From the NCBI GenBank assembly GCA_964580315.1, contig CAZOKH010000006.1:1-64000 (forward strand): a stretch of 64,000 nt of DNA. The letters are read 5' to 3'. Every line of letters starts with the position of its first letter. The stretch's first letter is position 1. The notes below the pieces were generated by a model. That model searched no databases. It was not told where the DNA came from and saw only the letters and a list, made by a program, of their open reading frames with translations. This document shows, piece after piece, positions 43,733 to 52,155 of this stretch. The DNA is from CAZOKH01 sp964580315 (GTDB lineage Bacteria > Chloroflexota > Anaerolineae > Anaerolineales > Anaerolineaceae). The translations under genes were made by a program, and so were the position numbers.

Positions 43733-44428
43733 GGGCACTATTTTTCTCCAATGTTGTTCGGCAAGTTCGTCGTTCAGATCAAAGACATGCAATTGCCCGG
43801 TGAGGTTGTAGATGGTGCGTTCGCAGATGTTGGTGACCCGATCGGCTGTACGTTCAATGTTGTGAGCAATCCAGAGTAGATAATTGGCGCATTTGAATGC
43901 CTGGGGTTCGTGCTGTACCAGGGGAAAGATTTCCTGGAAAATTTGGTTAAACATATCATCCACCAGGTCATCTTCGCCGGGAATGGCTTTGGATGTTTCC
44001 ATGTCATTTTCAAGAAAGGCAATGACCGACCTGTGGAGCATGCCTACCGTGAGATCAGCCATTTTGGGAAGATATTGAAAGGGTGGAAGAAGCTGTTCAT
44101 TGCCGATCAGGTTATTGATGCGGGCTATTCCTTTCGCATAGTCACCCATGCGTTCCAACTGGTTATTGACATCAATCATGGATGATAAATAGCGCAGATC
44201 GGCTGCAATGGGCTGCTGTGTGGCGATTAAGATAATACAGTTTTCTTCGATCTGGATGTGCATCTGGTTGACAAACAGATCATTGTTATAGATGCGGTGC
44301 GATGCTTCCAGATTACGTTTCAGCAAATGGTCCACTGAATCGATCATCATTTTGCCAACCATCGTTTCAAGCGAGCGCAGATTTTGATTGAGTTCCGCCA
44401 GCTTTTTATCGAATATTTCACGTCCCAT
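43700..44428 (-). CDS. phoU: Phosphate signalling protein PhoU (copy 1)
   Basis: 242 aa from the ATG at 44428 (AGGAA 11 nt upstream); a TTG at 44458 overlaps the pstB end and is an alternative. Two PhoU repeats of three helices each. Metal-binding-type acidic clusters are visible in NNQLERMGDYAKGIARI and IAHNIERTADRVTNICE, the ExxxD motifs. PhoU links PstSCAB to PhoR and controls phosphate uptake. Last gene of pstCAB-phoU. Its 3' end overlaps the convergent VTT gene by 33 nt. Confidence 0.93.
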   Translation of the reverse strand: MGREIFDKKLAELNQNLRSLETMVGKMMIDSVDHLLKRNLEASHRIYNNDLFVNQMHIQIEENCIILIATQQPIAADLRYLSSMIDVNNQLERMGDYAKGIARINNLIGNEQLLPPFQYLPKMADLTVGMLHRSVIAFLENDMETSKAIPGEDDLVDDMFNQIFQEIFPLVQHEPQAFKCANYLLWIAHNIERTADRVTNICERTIYNLTGQLHVFDLNDELAEQHWRKIVPLPPQAEETFK

Positions 44429-44450
44429 GTTGGCGAAGCGTTCCTGTGGG

Positions 44451-45215
44451 CTAGCCAAACCGGCCGGTGATGTAGTCTTCTGTTTGCTTTTGTTTTGGAT
44501 TGGTGAAAATATCTTTTGTCAATCCAAATTCAATCAGATTTCCGGCACGGTCTTCAGCCATGTTGAAGAAGGCTGTGTAATCCGATGCGCGGGCTGCCTG
44601 CTGCATGTTGTGCGTCACAATCACGATGGTGTAGTTCTCTTTAAGTGATTGCATCAGTTCTTCAATGCGTAGTGTGGCAATCGGATCAAGTGCCGAGGCT
44701 GGTTCGTCCATCAGGATCACTTCAGGTTCCACAGCCAGAGCGCGGGCAATGCAAAGCCTTTGCTGCTGTCCCCCCGAAAGCTCCAATCCAGATTTATTGA
44801 GATCATCTTTCACCTCATCCCAGAGAGCGGCATCGCGCAAGCTGCGTTCAACGATCTCGGCAAGGATTTTGGGATCGCGCAATCCGTGGGCGCGCGGACC
44901 AAAAGCCACGTTGTCGAAAATGGTTTTGGGAAACGGATTGGGACGTTGGAAAACCATGCCTACCCTTTTTCGTAATTCAACCACGTCCATGTCGAACAGG
45001 TTTTGTTCGTCCAAAAGAACTTTTCCATCTGTATGAACATTAGGAATTAGATCGTTCATGCGGTTGAGGACGCGTAAAAATGTGCTTTTTCCGCATCCCG
45101 AGGGGCCGATAATGGCGGTAATCTGATGCAGCGGGATTTCCACATTAACAGTATTCAGCGCGCGAAACTCGCCGTAGTAGAAATTGAGGTCGACAACTTG
45201 AATTTTAGTAGCCAT
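44451..45215 (-). CDS. pstB: Phosphate ABC transporter ATPase PstB
   Basis: 254 aa from the ATG at 45215 (GTG at 45227 possible; GGAAG lies 7 nt before the ATG). Walker A GPSGCGKSTFLR, Q-loop, signature LSGGQQQRLCIARA, Walker B VILMDEPASALDP, and H-loop VTHNMQQ. Hydrolyses ATP to drive phosphate import through PstCA. Follows pstA by about 12 nt. Confidence 0.97.
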   Translation of the reverse strand: MATKIQVVDLNFYYGEFRALNTVNVEIPLHQITAIIGPSGCGKSTFLRVLNRMNDLIPNVHTDGKVLLDEQNLFDMDVVELRKRVGMVFQRPNPFPKTIFDNVAFGPRAHGLRDPKILAEIVERSLRDAALWDEVKDDLNKSGLELSGGQQQRLCIARALAVEPEVILMDEPASALDPIATLRIEELMQSLKENYTIVIVTHNMQQAARASDYTAFFNMAEDRAGNLIEFGLTKDIFTNPKQKQTEDYITGRFG

Positions 45216-45227
45216 GAGTTCTTCCAC

Positions 45228-46178
45228 TTATCTTTGTCCTGTAGCACGGGCTGTAATTCTTTTTGACAGGTAATTAATAATGAGATTGAGTACCACCATT
45301 ACAACAATCAAAACTGCTGCTGTACCCATTGCTTTCTCAAAAGCGCGTGTTTCAGAGGCAAGCATATACACATGCAATGCCATTGTGCGGCCAGCGCTAA
45401 GTAAATTCTTGGGTAACCTGTAGCTGCCTCCCAGTGTCACCCAGAATACCGCGGTTTCTGCAATCACACGACCAATACTCAATACAATACCGGTGATTAT
45501 ACCCGGCAATGCTGCGGGTAGAACCACTCCCCAGATGGTTTGCCAGCGGGTGGCGCCCAACGCCAGGCTGCCTTCACGCAGCGAACGCGGAACGGACATG
45601 AGAGCTTCTTCAGAGGTGCGGATAATGACTGGGAGGATTAAACAAGCACCGCTTAAACCGGCTGAGAGCAGCGAAAATTTCAACTTCATCGCTGAAACGA
45701 ACAGGGCAAAACCAAATAATCCAAAAATGATTGAGGGCACACCGGCCAAGATTTCAACGCCAGAACGCGAAATGGAAATCAGGCGGGCTATTAATTTGCT
45801 TTCTCGGCTGGCTTCCGTTGCATATTCAACCAGGTAAACGGCAGCGCCAATTCCCAGCGGAGCGGCAATGGCAATGGTTAAGACAACCAGATATAGGGTG
45901 GTTACGATGGTGGTGGACATGCCGCCTTCACCATCCATGCCGCCCTGAGGACGTGTAGTCAGGAATTCCAGATTCACAATACTGGCGCCTTGAACCATTA
46001 CATACCCGATAATCCATATCACGGCGGCAATAGCGATTAATCCCGCCAGCCAGATGAGCATGAAAGCCAATGATTGCGAAGCTTTCCGTATTGCGAGATT
46101 ACGTGAAGCCGGTTTGCTGTTGCTAAGAAGCAGGCTGGACATGGTTGAAACCGAAGTTGGGAATTCTGATGGATTCAT
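45228..46178 (-). CDS. pstA: Phosphate ABC transporter permease PstA
   Basis: 316 aa. Six membrane helices with the EAA-loop contact for PstB, seen in RTSEEALMSVPRSLREGSLALGATR-like residues (about 190-215). N-terminal ~30 residues are polar and longer than usual. Start ATG overlaps the pstC stop (ATGA). Forms the phosphate channel with PstC. Confidence 0.95.
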   Translation of the reverse strand: MNPSEFPTSVSTMSSLLLSNSKPASRNLAIRKASQSLAFMLIWLAGLIAIAAVIWIIGYVMVQGASIVNLEFLTTRPQGGMDGEGGMSTTIVTTLYLVVLTIAIAAPLGIGAAVYLVEYATEASRESKLIARLISISRSGVEILAGVPSIIFGLFGFALFVSAMKLKFSLLSAGLSGACLILPVIIRTSEEALMSVPRSLREGSLALGATRWQTIWGVVLPAALPGIITGIVLSIGRVIAETAVFWVTLGGSYRLPKNLLSAGRTMALHVYMLASETRAFEKAMGTAAVLIVVMVVLNLIINYLSKRITARATGQR

Positions 46179-47569
46179 TGAGCTGACCTCTCTCGCATCA
46201 AAGATCGTGCAATACTATTAATACTCAAAATCATGATAAAAAGAAGTACACCTGTGAAGAATAATGCACTGCGGTGTACACCGGAGGCATAATTTATTTC
46301 AACAGCGATATTGCCCGTTAGTGTGCGGGCGGTTGATATTGCAAGGGAAAATGGATTGTTATTTAATGGGACGGGCATGGCGATTGAATTGCCAATGACC
46401 ATAATAACTGCCATTGTTTCGCCAAGCGCTCGACCAATGCCGAGAATGACTGCCGCCATGATTCCTGAACGGGCTGCCGGTAAAATTACCTGTGCTATGG
46501 TTTGCCAATGTGTGCTTCCCAGCGCCAGGCTGCCTTCTTTGTAACTCTGCGGTACCGCCCGAATTGCATCTTCTGCAATGTTCGTGATGGTGGGAATGAT
46601 CATGACCGCCAACACAATAGACGCCGTAAGAATTCCAAACCCCGAATTACCGGGTACTTCAATATTCCGCACCAGCGGCGCAAGAACCACCATCCCAAAG
46701 AGTCCGTATACAACTGAAGGTATGCCGGCCAGGAGTTCTACGGCAGGACGAACCACTTCGCGCACTGCTTTGGGGGCGACTTCAGCCAGCAAAACCGCTG
46801 CGCCAAGCGAAAGCGGCACACCCAGCAAGGTTGCTCCCAGGGTGGCGTAAATACTGCCAACGACCATTGGAATTAAACCAAACTGACCCAGCGCTTGTGT
46901 ATCTGTGGCGGCGCCCGGCCGCCAGATGGTGCCCAGCAGCATGTTATCCAACCCAATTTGTTCGATAGCAGGCATTGCTTCGCTAATGGTGAAGACGATG
47001 ATCAGAAATACGATCAATATGGCACTCAACGCGGTGGCAAGCAGTAAATAACGAATACTGCGGTCAATAAACCGGCGTTGAGAGGGGGCTTCATCAAAAT
47101 ATGTAGCAAATTTTAATAAACCGATGAGTACTAAAATGGGAATACTGCAAACGGTGGCGATGTGAACCAGACTTGAAAAGATTATGCTGCCTAATTCATT
47201 AATTTTTAGGGCTTCGTTGCCGGCGAATATCTCGGCAGCGACGGTGAAGAATTCTCCGGTCAAAAAATAAACCAGTCCAATTAGGATTGAAAAAGCAATA
47301 CCAGTTCTGGCCCAATTTTTATATTTCCAAAGTCCAAATAATACCGTTGAACCCAGGCCAACGATCAGTACAATCAATAGCCATATCTGAAATTGATCGG
47401 CAGTGGAGGGTACTGTTAGCCAGGAAGTTTGATTTTGGAAAAGCCAGTATCCGCCGAAACCAATACTCCCCAGAGTAATAAGCAGATTAATGATTATCAA
47501 TAAGAATGGACGTTCAACATCTTTGGCGTTGGTGTGGAGTAGAGAGGAATTGCTTTTGTTTTCACTCAT
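46175..47569 (-). CDS. pstC: Phosphate ABC transporter permease PstC with extra N-terminal membrane domain
   Basis: 464 aa, about 150 longer than usual. The extra N-terminal part (about 20-160) holds about four membrane helices (e.g. QIWLLIVLIVGLGSTVLFGLW and RTGIAFSILIGLVYFLTGEF). The standard PstC region starts near 175 and has the usual six helices, the long periplasmic loop, and EAA-like EDAIRAVPQSYKEGSLALGS. Role of the extension is unknown; it might bind PhoR, PhoU or the doubled PstS. Downstream of pstS across a hairpin. Confidence 0.92.
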   Translation of the reverse strand: MSENKSNSSLLHTNAKDVERPFLLIIINLLITLGSIGFGGYWLFQNQTSWLTVPSTADQFQIWLLIVLIVGLGSTVLFGLWKYKNWARTGIAFSILIGLVYFLTGEFFTVAAEIFAGNEALKINELGSIIFSSLVHIATVCSIPILVLIGLLKFATYFDEAPSQRRFIDRSIRYLLLATALSAILIVFLIIVFTISEAMPAIEQIGLDNMLLGTIWRPGAATDTQALGQFGLIPMVVGSIYATLGATLLGVPLSLGAAVLLAEVAPKAVREVVRPAVELLAGIPSVVYGLFGMVVLAPLVRNIEVPGNSGFGILTASIVLAVMIIPTITNIAEDAIRAVPQSYKEGSLALGSTHWQTIAQVILPAARSGIMAAVILGIGRALGETMAVIMVIGNSIAMPVPLNNNPFSLAISTARTLTGNIAVEINYASGVHRSALFFTGVLLFIMILSINSIARSLMRERSAQ

Positions 47570-47606
47570 TTAAATTTTTCTCACCAGGAATAATTTTACT
47601 GCATAA

Positions 47607-47639
47607 GAGGGGCGCACAGGAATAACCTGTGCGTCCCTC
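47607..47639 (-). terminator. Hairpin between pstS and pstC
   Basis: 14-bp stem gaggggcgcacagg / cctgtgcgtccctc (one G-T pair), 5-nt loop, no T run on the minus strand. Probably a partial terminator or 3'-end stabiliser allowing more pstS than pstCAB mRNA, as known for other pst operons. Confidence 0.65.
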
Positions 47640-47658
47640 ATACTCTTACAATTGTATT

Positions 47659-49383
47659 CTACTTTACGGTGATGAAACCTTCTTCAACTGCAATTGCCTG
47701 ACCGGCGTCGCTGAGCAGGAAATCGATGAATGCTTTCGCTACCGGATTGGGGTCGCCGTTGGTGATCATGTTCAACGGGCGGGCAATGGGATAGGTGTCG
47801 TTCAGGACATTTTCGACGGTGGCTTCAATGCCTTCAACGTTGACTGTGGCGATGCTGTCATCGAGATAGCCGAAGGACAGGAAGGCAATTGAATTGGGGG
47901 TTTCAGCCACGGTGGTGCGCACAGCGCCGTTGGAGTTCTGCAGGATGGCGTTGGCGATAATGGGGGCGACCACTTTTTCGCCGTTGGCGTCTTTGTATTC
48001 CATGACCATTTCTTCAAAAGCGCCACGGGTGCCGGAACCTTCTTCACGGGCGACCACGGTGATGGGGGCATCGGGTCCGCCAACCTCATTGAAGTTGGTT
48101 ACTTCGCCGCTGAAAATGGCTCTGATTTGATCTTTGGTGAGGTTGTCCAGAGTCACATCGGGGTTGACCACGATGGCAATACCGTCTTTGGCAACAGTGA
48201 AGATCTGGAATTCGGGATTGGCTTCAAGTTCTTCTTTTTTGACTTCGCGGGAAGCGTTGCCGATGTCGGCGGTGCCGTCAGCAGCAGCGGTGATGCCCAC
48301 GCTGGAGCCGCCGCCCTGAACTTCGATGGTGACATCGGGATTCATATCCATGAAGGCTTCGCCAGCTTTTTCGGCCAGAGGCTGCACGGTGGTGGAGCCA
48401 GCCAGGGTGAGCGTGCCAGACAGAGCTTCGGCGGCAGGGGCCGGCGCGGAAGCATCTGCGGTTACGGTGATGAAACCTTCTTCAACTGCAATTGCCTGAC
48501 CGGCGTCGCTGAGCAGGAAATCGATGAATGCTTTCGCTACCGGATTGGGGTCGCCGTTGGTGATCATGTTCAACGGGCGGGCAATGGGATAGGTGTCGTT
48601 CAGGACATTTTCGACGGTGGCTTCAATGCCTTCAACGTTGACTGTGGCGATGCTGTCATCGAGATAGCCGAAGGACAGGAAGGCAATTGAATTGGGGGTT
48701 TCAGCCACGGTGGTGCGCACAGCGCCGTTGGAGTTCTGCAGGATGGCGTTGGCGATAATGGGGGCGACCACTTTTTCGCCGTTGGCGTCTTTGTATTCCA
48801 TGACCATTTCTTCAAAAGCGCCACGGGTGCCGGAACCTTCTTCACGGGCGACCACGGTGATGGGGGCATCGGGTCCGCCAACCTCATTGAAGTTGGTTAC
48901 TTCGCCGCTGAAAATGGCTCTGATTTGATCTTTGGTGAGGTTGTCCAGAGTCACATCGGGGTTGACCACGATGGCAATACCGTCTTTGGCAACAGTGAAG
49001 ATCTGGAATTCGGGATTGGCTTCAAGTTCTTCTTTTTTGACTTCGCGGGAAGCGTTGCCGATGTCGGCGGTGCCGTCAGCAGCAGCGGTGATGCCCACGC
49101 TGGAGCCGCCGCCCTGAACTTCGATGGTGACATCGGGATTCATATCCATGAAGGCTTCGCCAGCTTTTTCGGCCAGAGGCTGCACGGTGGTGGAGCCAGC
49201 CAGGGTGAGCGTGCCAGACAGGGCTTCGGCTGCGGGAGCTTCTTCGACGGGTGCTTCGGCTTCAGCAGCAGGAGCCTCGGCAGCGGGAGCCTCGGCTGCA
49301 GGGACAGCAGCGGGGGCACAGGCAGAAAGAATCATAACAGCAGAAACGAGTACAGCAACCAGCACAGACAACTTACGAACCAT
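47659..49383 (-). CDS. pstS: Phosphate-binding lipoprotein PstS, two fused identical binding domains
   Basis: 574 aa, about twice the usual. Lipobox LSAC (Cys about 22) and an Ala/Glu/Pro-rich linker are followed by two copies (period 266 aa, 798 bp) of the same PBP-like domain: LTLAGSTTVQPLAEKAGEAF, then GGGSSVGI, TAKDG-like region, EEGSGTRGAF, and the C-terminal AFIDFLLSDAGQAI. Phosphate ligands of this family (the Thr/Ser of AGSTT, Arg/Ser of GSGTRG) are present in both. Ends GFITVK. The two domains should each bind phosphate. AAGGAGAAG precedes the ATG. First gene of pstSCAB-phoU. Confidence 0.95.
   Translation of the reverse strand: MVRKLSVLVAVLVSAVMILSACAPAAVPAAEAPAAEAPAAEAEAPVEEAPAAEALSGTLTLAGSTTVQPLAEKAGEAFMDMNPDVTIEVQGGGSSVGITAAADGTADIGNASREVKKEELEANPEFQIFTVAKDGIAIVVNPDVTLDNLTKDQIRAIFSGEVTNFNEVGGPDAPITVVAREEGSGTRGAFEEMVMEYKDANGEKVVAPIIANAILQNSNGAVRTTVAETPNSIAFLSFGYLDDSIATVNVEGIEATVENVLNDTYPIARPLNMITNGDPNPVAKAFIDFLLSDAGQAIAVEEGFITVTADASAPAPAAEALSGTLTLAGSTTVQPLAEKAGEAFMDMNPDVTIEVQGGGSSVGITAAADGTADIGNASREVKKEELEANPEFQIFTVAKDGIAIVVNPDVTLDNLTKDQIRAIFSGEVTNFNEVGGPDAPITVVAREEGSGTRGAFEEMVMEYKDANGEKVVAPIIANAILQNSNGAVRTTVAETPNSIAFLSFGYLDDSIATVNVEGIEATVENVLNDTYPIARPLNMITNGDPNPVAKAFIDFLLSDAGQAIAVEEGFITVK
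47664..48423 (-). repeat. Exact 760-bp direct repeat in pstS, copy 2 (C-terminal domain)
   Basis: Base-by-base reading of the lines shows the same sequence as 48462-49221, offset 798 bp. The flanking bases differ at 47663/48461 and 48424/49222. Confidence 0.92.
48462..49221 (-). repeat. Exact 760-bp direct repeat in pstS, copy 1 (N-terminal domain)
   Basis: Partner of 47664-48423. No mismatch noticed in either copy, including third codon positions. Confidence 0.92.
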
Positions 49384-49452
49384 TTTTTCTTCTCCTTATT
49401 CTTATTTTTGTGGTGTTTTCCACTTGTTTGACATTTGGAGTATAGCGACGCA

Positions 49453-49544
49453 ATATTAAGAACCAAGAGACGTGGTTTTAAATAAAAGTAAAGACCTGTT
49501 TAACTTTTGAGTTAAAAAAACGGTCATAATTAAAAAATCGTTAA
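49453..49544 (-). promoter_or_regulatory. Candidate Pho box and promoter of pstS
   Basis: On the minus strand, half-sites TTAACG (49544-49539), TTAATT (49533-49528), TTAACT (49515-49510), TTAAAC (49503-49498) and TTTACT (49492-49487), spaced 11 or 12 bp apart except for one 18-bp interval. A -10-like TAATAT (49458-49453) follows. PhoB-type regulators bind direct repeats of about 11-bp period; phoB is in this window. Confidence 0.5.
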
Positions 49545-49551
49545 CAAAACG

Positions 49552-49583
49552 CACAAGATCGAGACTCAGCACCCGATCTTGTG
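49552..49583 (-). terminator. Terminator of the CHAD/TMK transcription unit
   Basis: 10-bp perfect stem cacaagatcg / cgatcttgtg, 12-nt loop, followed on the minus strand by gcgttttgtt. It sits between the CHAD region and the pstS promoter. Confidence 0.65.
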
Positions 49584-49610
49584 AAGAATTGTGTACCTGT
49601 TGGGCGGTAA

Positions 49611-49793
49611 CTAATTTTGTGGCGATTGCGGTTGGACTTCTTCAGGCTGCTTTAGGGTGGATTCTTGTGTTTGAGATGCGAATACTGGTTGAATGGGTGT
49701 GGATATTAATATCAGTAATTGATCCCAAAGGGACGCGGCTTGATATTCTCTCCAGATATTAATAAATGAATCATACAATTGTTGTCGTGTTGA
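49611..49793 (-). other. Open in-frame continuation after the CHAD stop codon
   Basis: After the CHAD stop (TAA 49796-49794) the same frame continues for about 60 codons to TAG at 49613-49611, reading protein-like text (YDSFINIWREYQAASLWDQ, then a Gln/Pro-rich tail QKPEEVQPQSPQN-like). It could be a separate small ORF from a TTG at 49778, a lost C-terminal extension, or chance. No ribosome site was found. Confidence 0.3.
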
Positions 49794-50645
49794 TTACCGG
49801 TTTTCCAAAAAATGATGAATTCCAGGAGAAATGAATTGAAATGGTCGTTCTGACCCATAAAAATTCAAAGTTTTCTGAGCTTCTTTTTGTAAAAAGCGCG
49901 GAAGAAATTCACACCATACATCGCAATCATGAATATTGCCGGTGAATTCCTGGATTTCCTTTACATTGCGGATGTACGATTTGAATTCCTCGGGATAGAT
50001 AGCCGAGAAAGATTCCATGGTGTAGCGCAGTCTTTTTGCCTCTATCCGCATTTGATGCAGTTCTTTAATATTCAGCGGGTCAAAAATCGCTTCACTGTGG
50101 CGCAGCATGATTTCGAGCTGACCGCTAATTGAACGATAGGATAAGTAAAAAAGTGGAAATGTTGTGGGGGGTTGGGTTGAAATGGAGGCATCCAATTTAA
50201 CTTGCATAGCCGCACGCAAATCTTCTATCAAATGCCATTCAATTAATTGATCTAACATTTGGAGTACTTTTTTTTGTTGAGCGGCTCTTTTCTGTTTTAG
50301 ACGAACTATGATGCGGCGGATGCCAGGTTGATATCTTTTCTGAGTTGTTTCTTCTAAAAAATCCTGCAACACATCCAACTGCACATCTAGGTCACGAGCG
50401 CGGCCGAGAGAATTTGTAACCACTTTTATCCTGGATAACCAGGCCGAAATTTTTCTATTGGAAAAACAGGCATGAAACAGGGGCAATGTACTTCGCAGGC
50501 GGCGGCTGGCAACACGCATGCGGTGGATGCATTCAATATCCTCTGCCAGGCGCACACCGGCAATTTCATCTTCAAACGACTGGAGATGAGTTAATATTTT
50601 TGCCGCGCCAAATGCGCAGGCGGCTTGATCGATTTTTATTTTCAT
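49794..50645 (-). CDS. CHAD-domain protein (likely polyphosphate binding)
   Basis: 283 aa, all-helical CHAD domain. Conserved basic/His motifs occur in two halves: IHRMRVASRRLRSTLPLF with RDLDVQLDVLQDF, and LHQMRIEAKRLRYTMESF with FTGNIHDCDVW. Several CHAD proteins bind polyphosphate and locate to polyphosphate granules; with Pst/Pho genes around it that role is plausible here. Cytoplasmic. Start 42 nt after the TMK-like gene, so probably one operon with it. An in-frame open stretch follows the stop (see separate entry). Confidence 0.9.
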   Translation of the reverse strand: MKIKIDQAACAFGAAKILTHLQSFEDEIAGVRLAEDIECIHRMRVASRRLRSTLPLFHACFSNRKISAWLSRIKVVTNSLGRARDLDVQLDVLQDFLEETTQKRYQPGIRRIIVRLKQKRAAQQKKVLQMLDQLIEWHLIEDLRAAMQVKLDASISTQPPTTFPLFYLSYRSISGQLEIMLRHSEAIFDPLNIKELHQMRIEAKRLRYTMESFSAIYPEEFKSYIRNVKEIQEFTGNIHDCDVWCEFLPRFLQKEAQKTLNFYGSERPFQFISPGIHHFLENR

Positions 50646-50687
50646 GGTCCAGCCCCGAAACCCGGCGTTAGAACTGTGATGGTTTGG

Positions 50688-51374
50688 TTAATTAATCAGT
50701 TTTTCTTGTAAATACCGTCGGATGTCATCAAATACAAAATTGACAGATTTGTTCGCGTCTATTGTAACAAATCCATATTCTGAAACCATCTGGTCAAATT
50801 GTTCAATCAGCCGGGTTTGGTAAGCGCAAAAACTGTCATACATATTATCAGCAAAGTGGATATCCATTCCTGATTCCCAGAAATTGAATCCACGACCCAG
50901 CACCATGCGGCTCACCAGGGTTTCCACATCAGCTTTCAGGTAGAAAATAATATCAGGAATCAGGGCGAAACCATATAGTTTTCGAGCCCAGCGCGGGTCA
51001 GCGCCGCGCACGACATCACGGGCCATGGTGGAATAAAAATAACGGTCGGAAAGGACTATGAAGCCGGCTTTTAGCGCGGGAATAATCTGGTTTTCCAGGC
51101 GGTCTGAAAAATCGGTGGCATAGAACAGGCTCATCGTGAGGGGGCTGAAGGTATGTCCCAGTTTAGCGGCGTCCAGTCCTGGCTGAGTCAGTTGCGATCG
51201 TCGGAAGCCGGTATCTGAAACAGCGTAACCCTGTTTCTCCAGCCATGCGCGCAGCAATTCAATCTGTGTTGATCGGCCGACCCCATCTGTGCCTTCCAGA
51301 ACGATCAATTTTCCCGGTAAATCTGGAATCTGGTTATAGGGATATCCGGCTCCGTAAAAATGGGCTTTTGTCAT
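50688..51374 (-). CDS. Thymidylate-kinase-like P-loop protein, Walker A Lys replaced by Arg
   Basis: 228 aa. Thymidylate-kinase-type core: LIVLEGTDGVGRSTQIELL (P-loop 28-35, with Arg34 where the invariant Lys should be) and the DR motif VLSDRYFYSTMARDV, but it lacks the usual DRYxxSxxAYQG form of Tmk. It is paralogous to the next gene (same layout, both with ARDVxRG). Cytoplasmic. The Lys-to-Arg change often abolishes kinase activity, so it might be a regulatory or partner subunit. AAGGAA precedes the ATG. Between CHAD and its paralogue (12-nt gap). Confidence 0.8.
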   Translation of the reverse strand: MTKAHFYGAGYPYNQIPDLPGKLIVLEGTDGVGRSTQIELLRAWLEKQGYAVSDTGFRRSQLTQPGLDAAKLGHTFSPLTMSLFYATDFSDRLENQIIPALKAGFIVLSDRYFYSTMARDVVRGADPRWARKLYGFALIPDIIFYLKADVETLVSRMVLGRGFNFWESGMDIHFADNMYDSFCAYQTRLIEQFDQMVSEYGFVTIDANKSVNFVFDDIRRYLQEKLIN

Positions 51375-51386
51375 ATGAATATTCCT

Positions 51387-52118
51387 TTAACTAGCAGTGG
51401 ATGATGGGCTGGCCGGCCGCCGATTACGTGATGCTTGATGCGGAGCGGGCAAACCGCGCCAACCACGCAGTCCCCGGCGCACGATTTGGCGGACCAATGC
51501 CTGTTGCTGTTCAACGGGTTGCGTGCCGTCAATGACCGTGAAATTGAATTCATCAATCATCGCTTCGTATTCGTCGACAATTCGTTGTTGAAATAATCGG
51601 AAACTGGCAATGCGATTATCAGACAGGCCCAGGTCCATGCCGGCTTCGTAATATTTAATCTGTGAACGCCCCACCAGGATACGCTCAACGGAGATGTCCA
51701 AAGGAACCCTGAAATAGAAAGCAAAATCGGGCTGGGGCGCAAAGGAATACAGATTCCGCACCCATTCGCGGTCAACCCCGCGGGCAACATCACGGGCGAA
51801 AGCGGTGAAGGCATAGCGGTCAGCCAGAACAATGGCACCGGCTTTTAACATTGGAAGAATGTTGTTTTCCCATCGTTCGGCAAAATCGGTGGCTTGCAAA
51901 AGACTGAAGGTGGTGGGGGTGAATAATTTTTGCTTTTTAGCCAGCTTGGTTGTGCCTTTCACCAATGAAGAGGAATTCCACTCTGAAAAATAAACTGTTT
52001 TTCCCTGAGACAGGAGCACCTTGTAAAGCAAATCGATCTGCGTTGATTTCCCACTGCCGTCAATTCCTTCGACCACAATCAGCTTTCCACGAAAGTTAGG
52101 CGGTTTTAACATAAGCAT
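51387..52118 (-). CDS. Thymidylate-kinase-like P-loop protein, intact Walker A
   Basis: 243 aa. LIVVEGIDGSGKSTQIDLL (P-loop, Lys24), LADRYAFTAFARDVARG and a C-terminal disordered basic tail. Closest to dTMP kinase in fold but divergent in the substrate motifs, and PPK2-type polyphosphate kinases share the same P-loop fold, so the substrate is uncertain; this is not necessarily the cell's main Tmk. Paired with an Arg-substituted paralogue and a CHAD gene, inside a phosphate regulon. ATG at 52118. Confidence 0.8.
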   Translation of the reverse strand: MLMLKPPNFRGKLIVVEGIDGSGKSTQIDLLYKVLLSQGKTVYFSEWNSSSLVKGTTKLAKKQKLFTPTTFSLLQATDFAERWENNILPMLKAGAIVLADRYAFTAFARDVARGVDREWVRNLYSFAPQPDFAFYFRVPLDISVERILVGRSQIKYYEAGMDLGLSDNRIASFRLFQQRIVDEYEAMIDEFNFTVIDGTQPVEQQQALVRQIVRRGLRGWRGLPAPHQASRNRRPASPSSTAS

Positions 52119-52155
52119 TGTCCTTATTAAGTGTCATAATCAAAAAATTAGCAAA

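Noticed and set aside
47802..48887. Identical minus-strand and plus-strand ORFs in the pstS repeat as separate genes
   Set aside because: They are alternative-frame shadows duplicated with the pstS domain.
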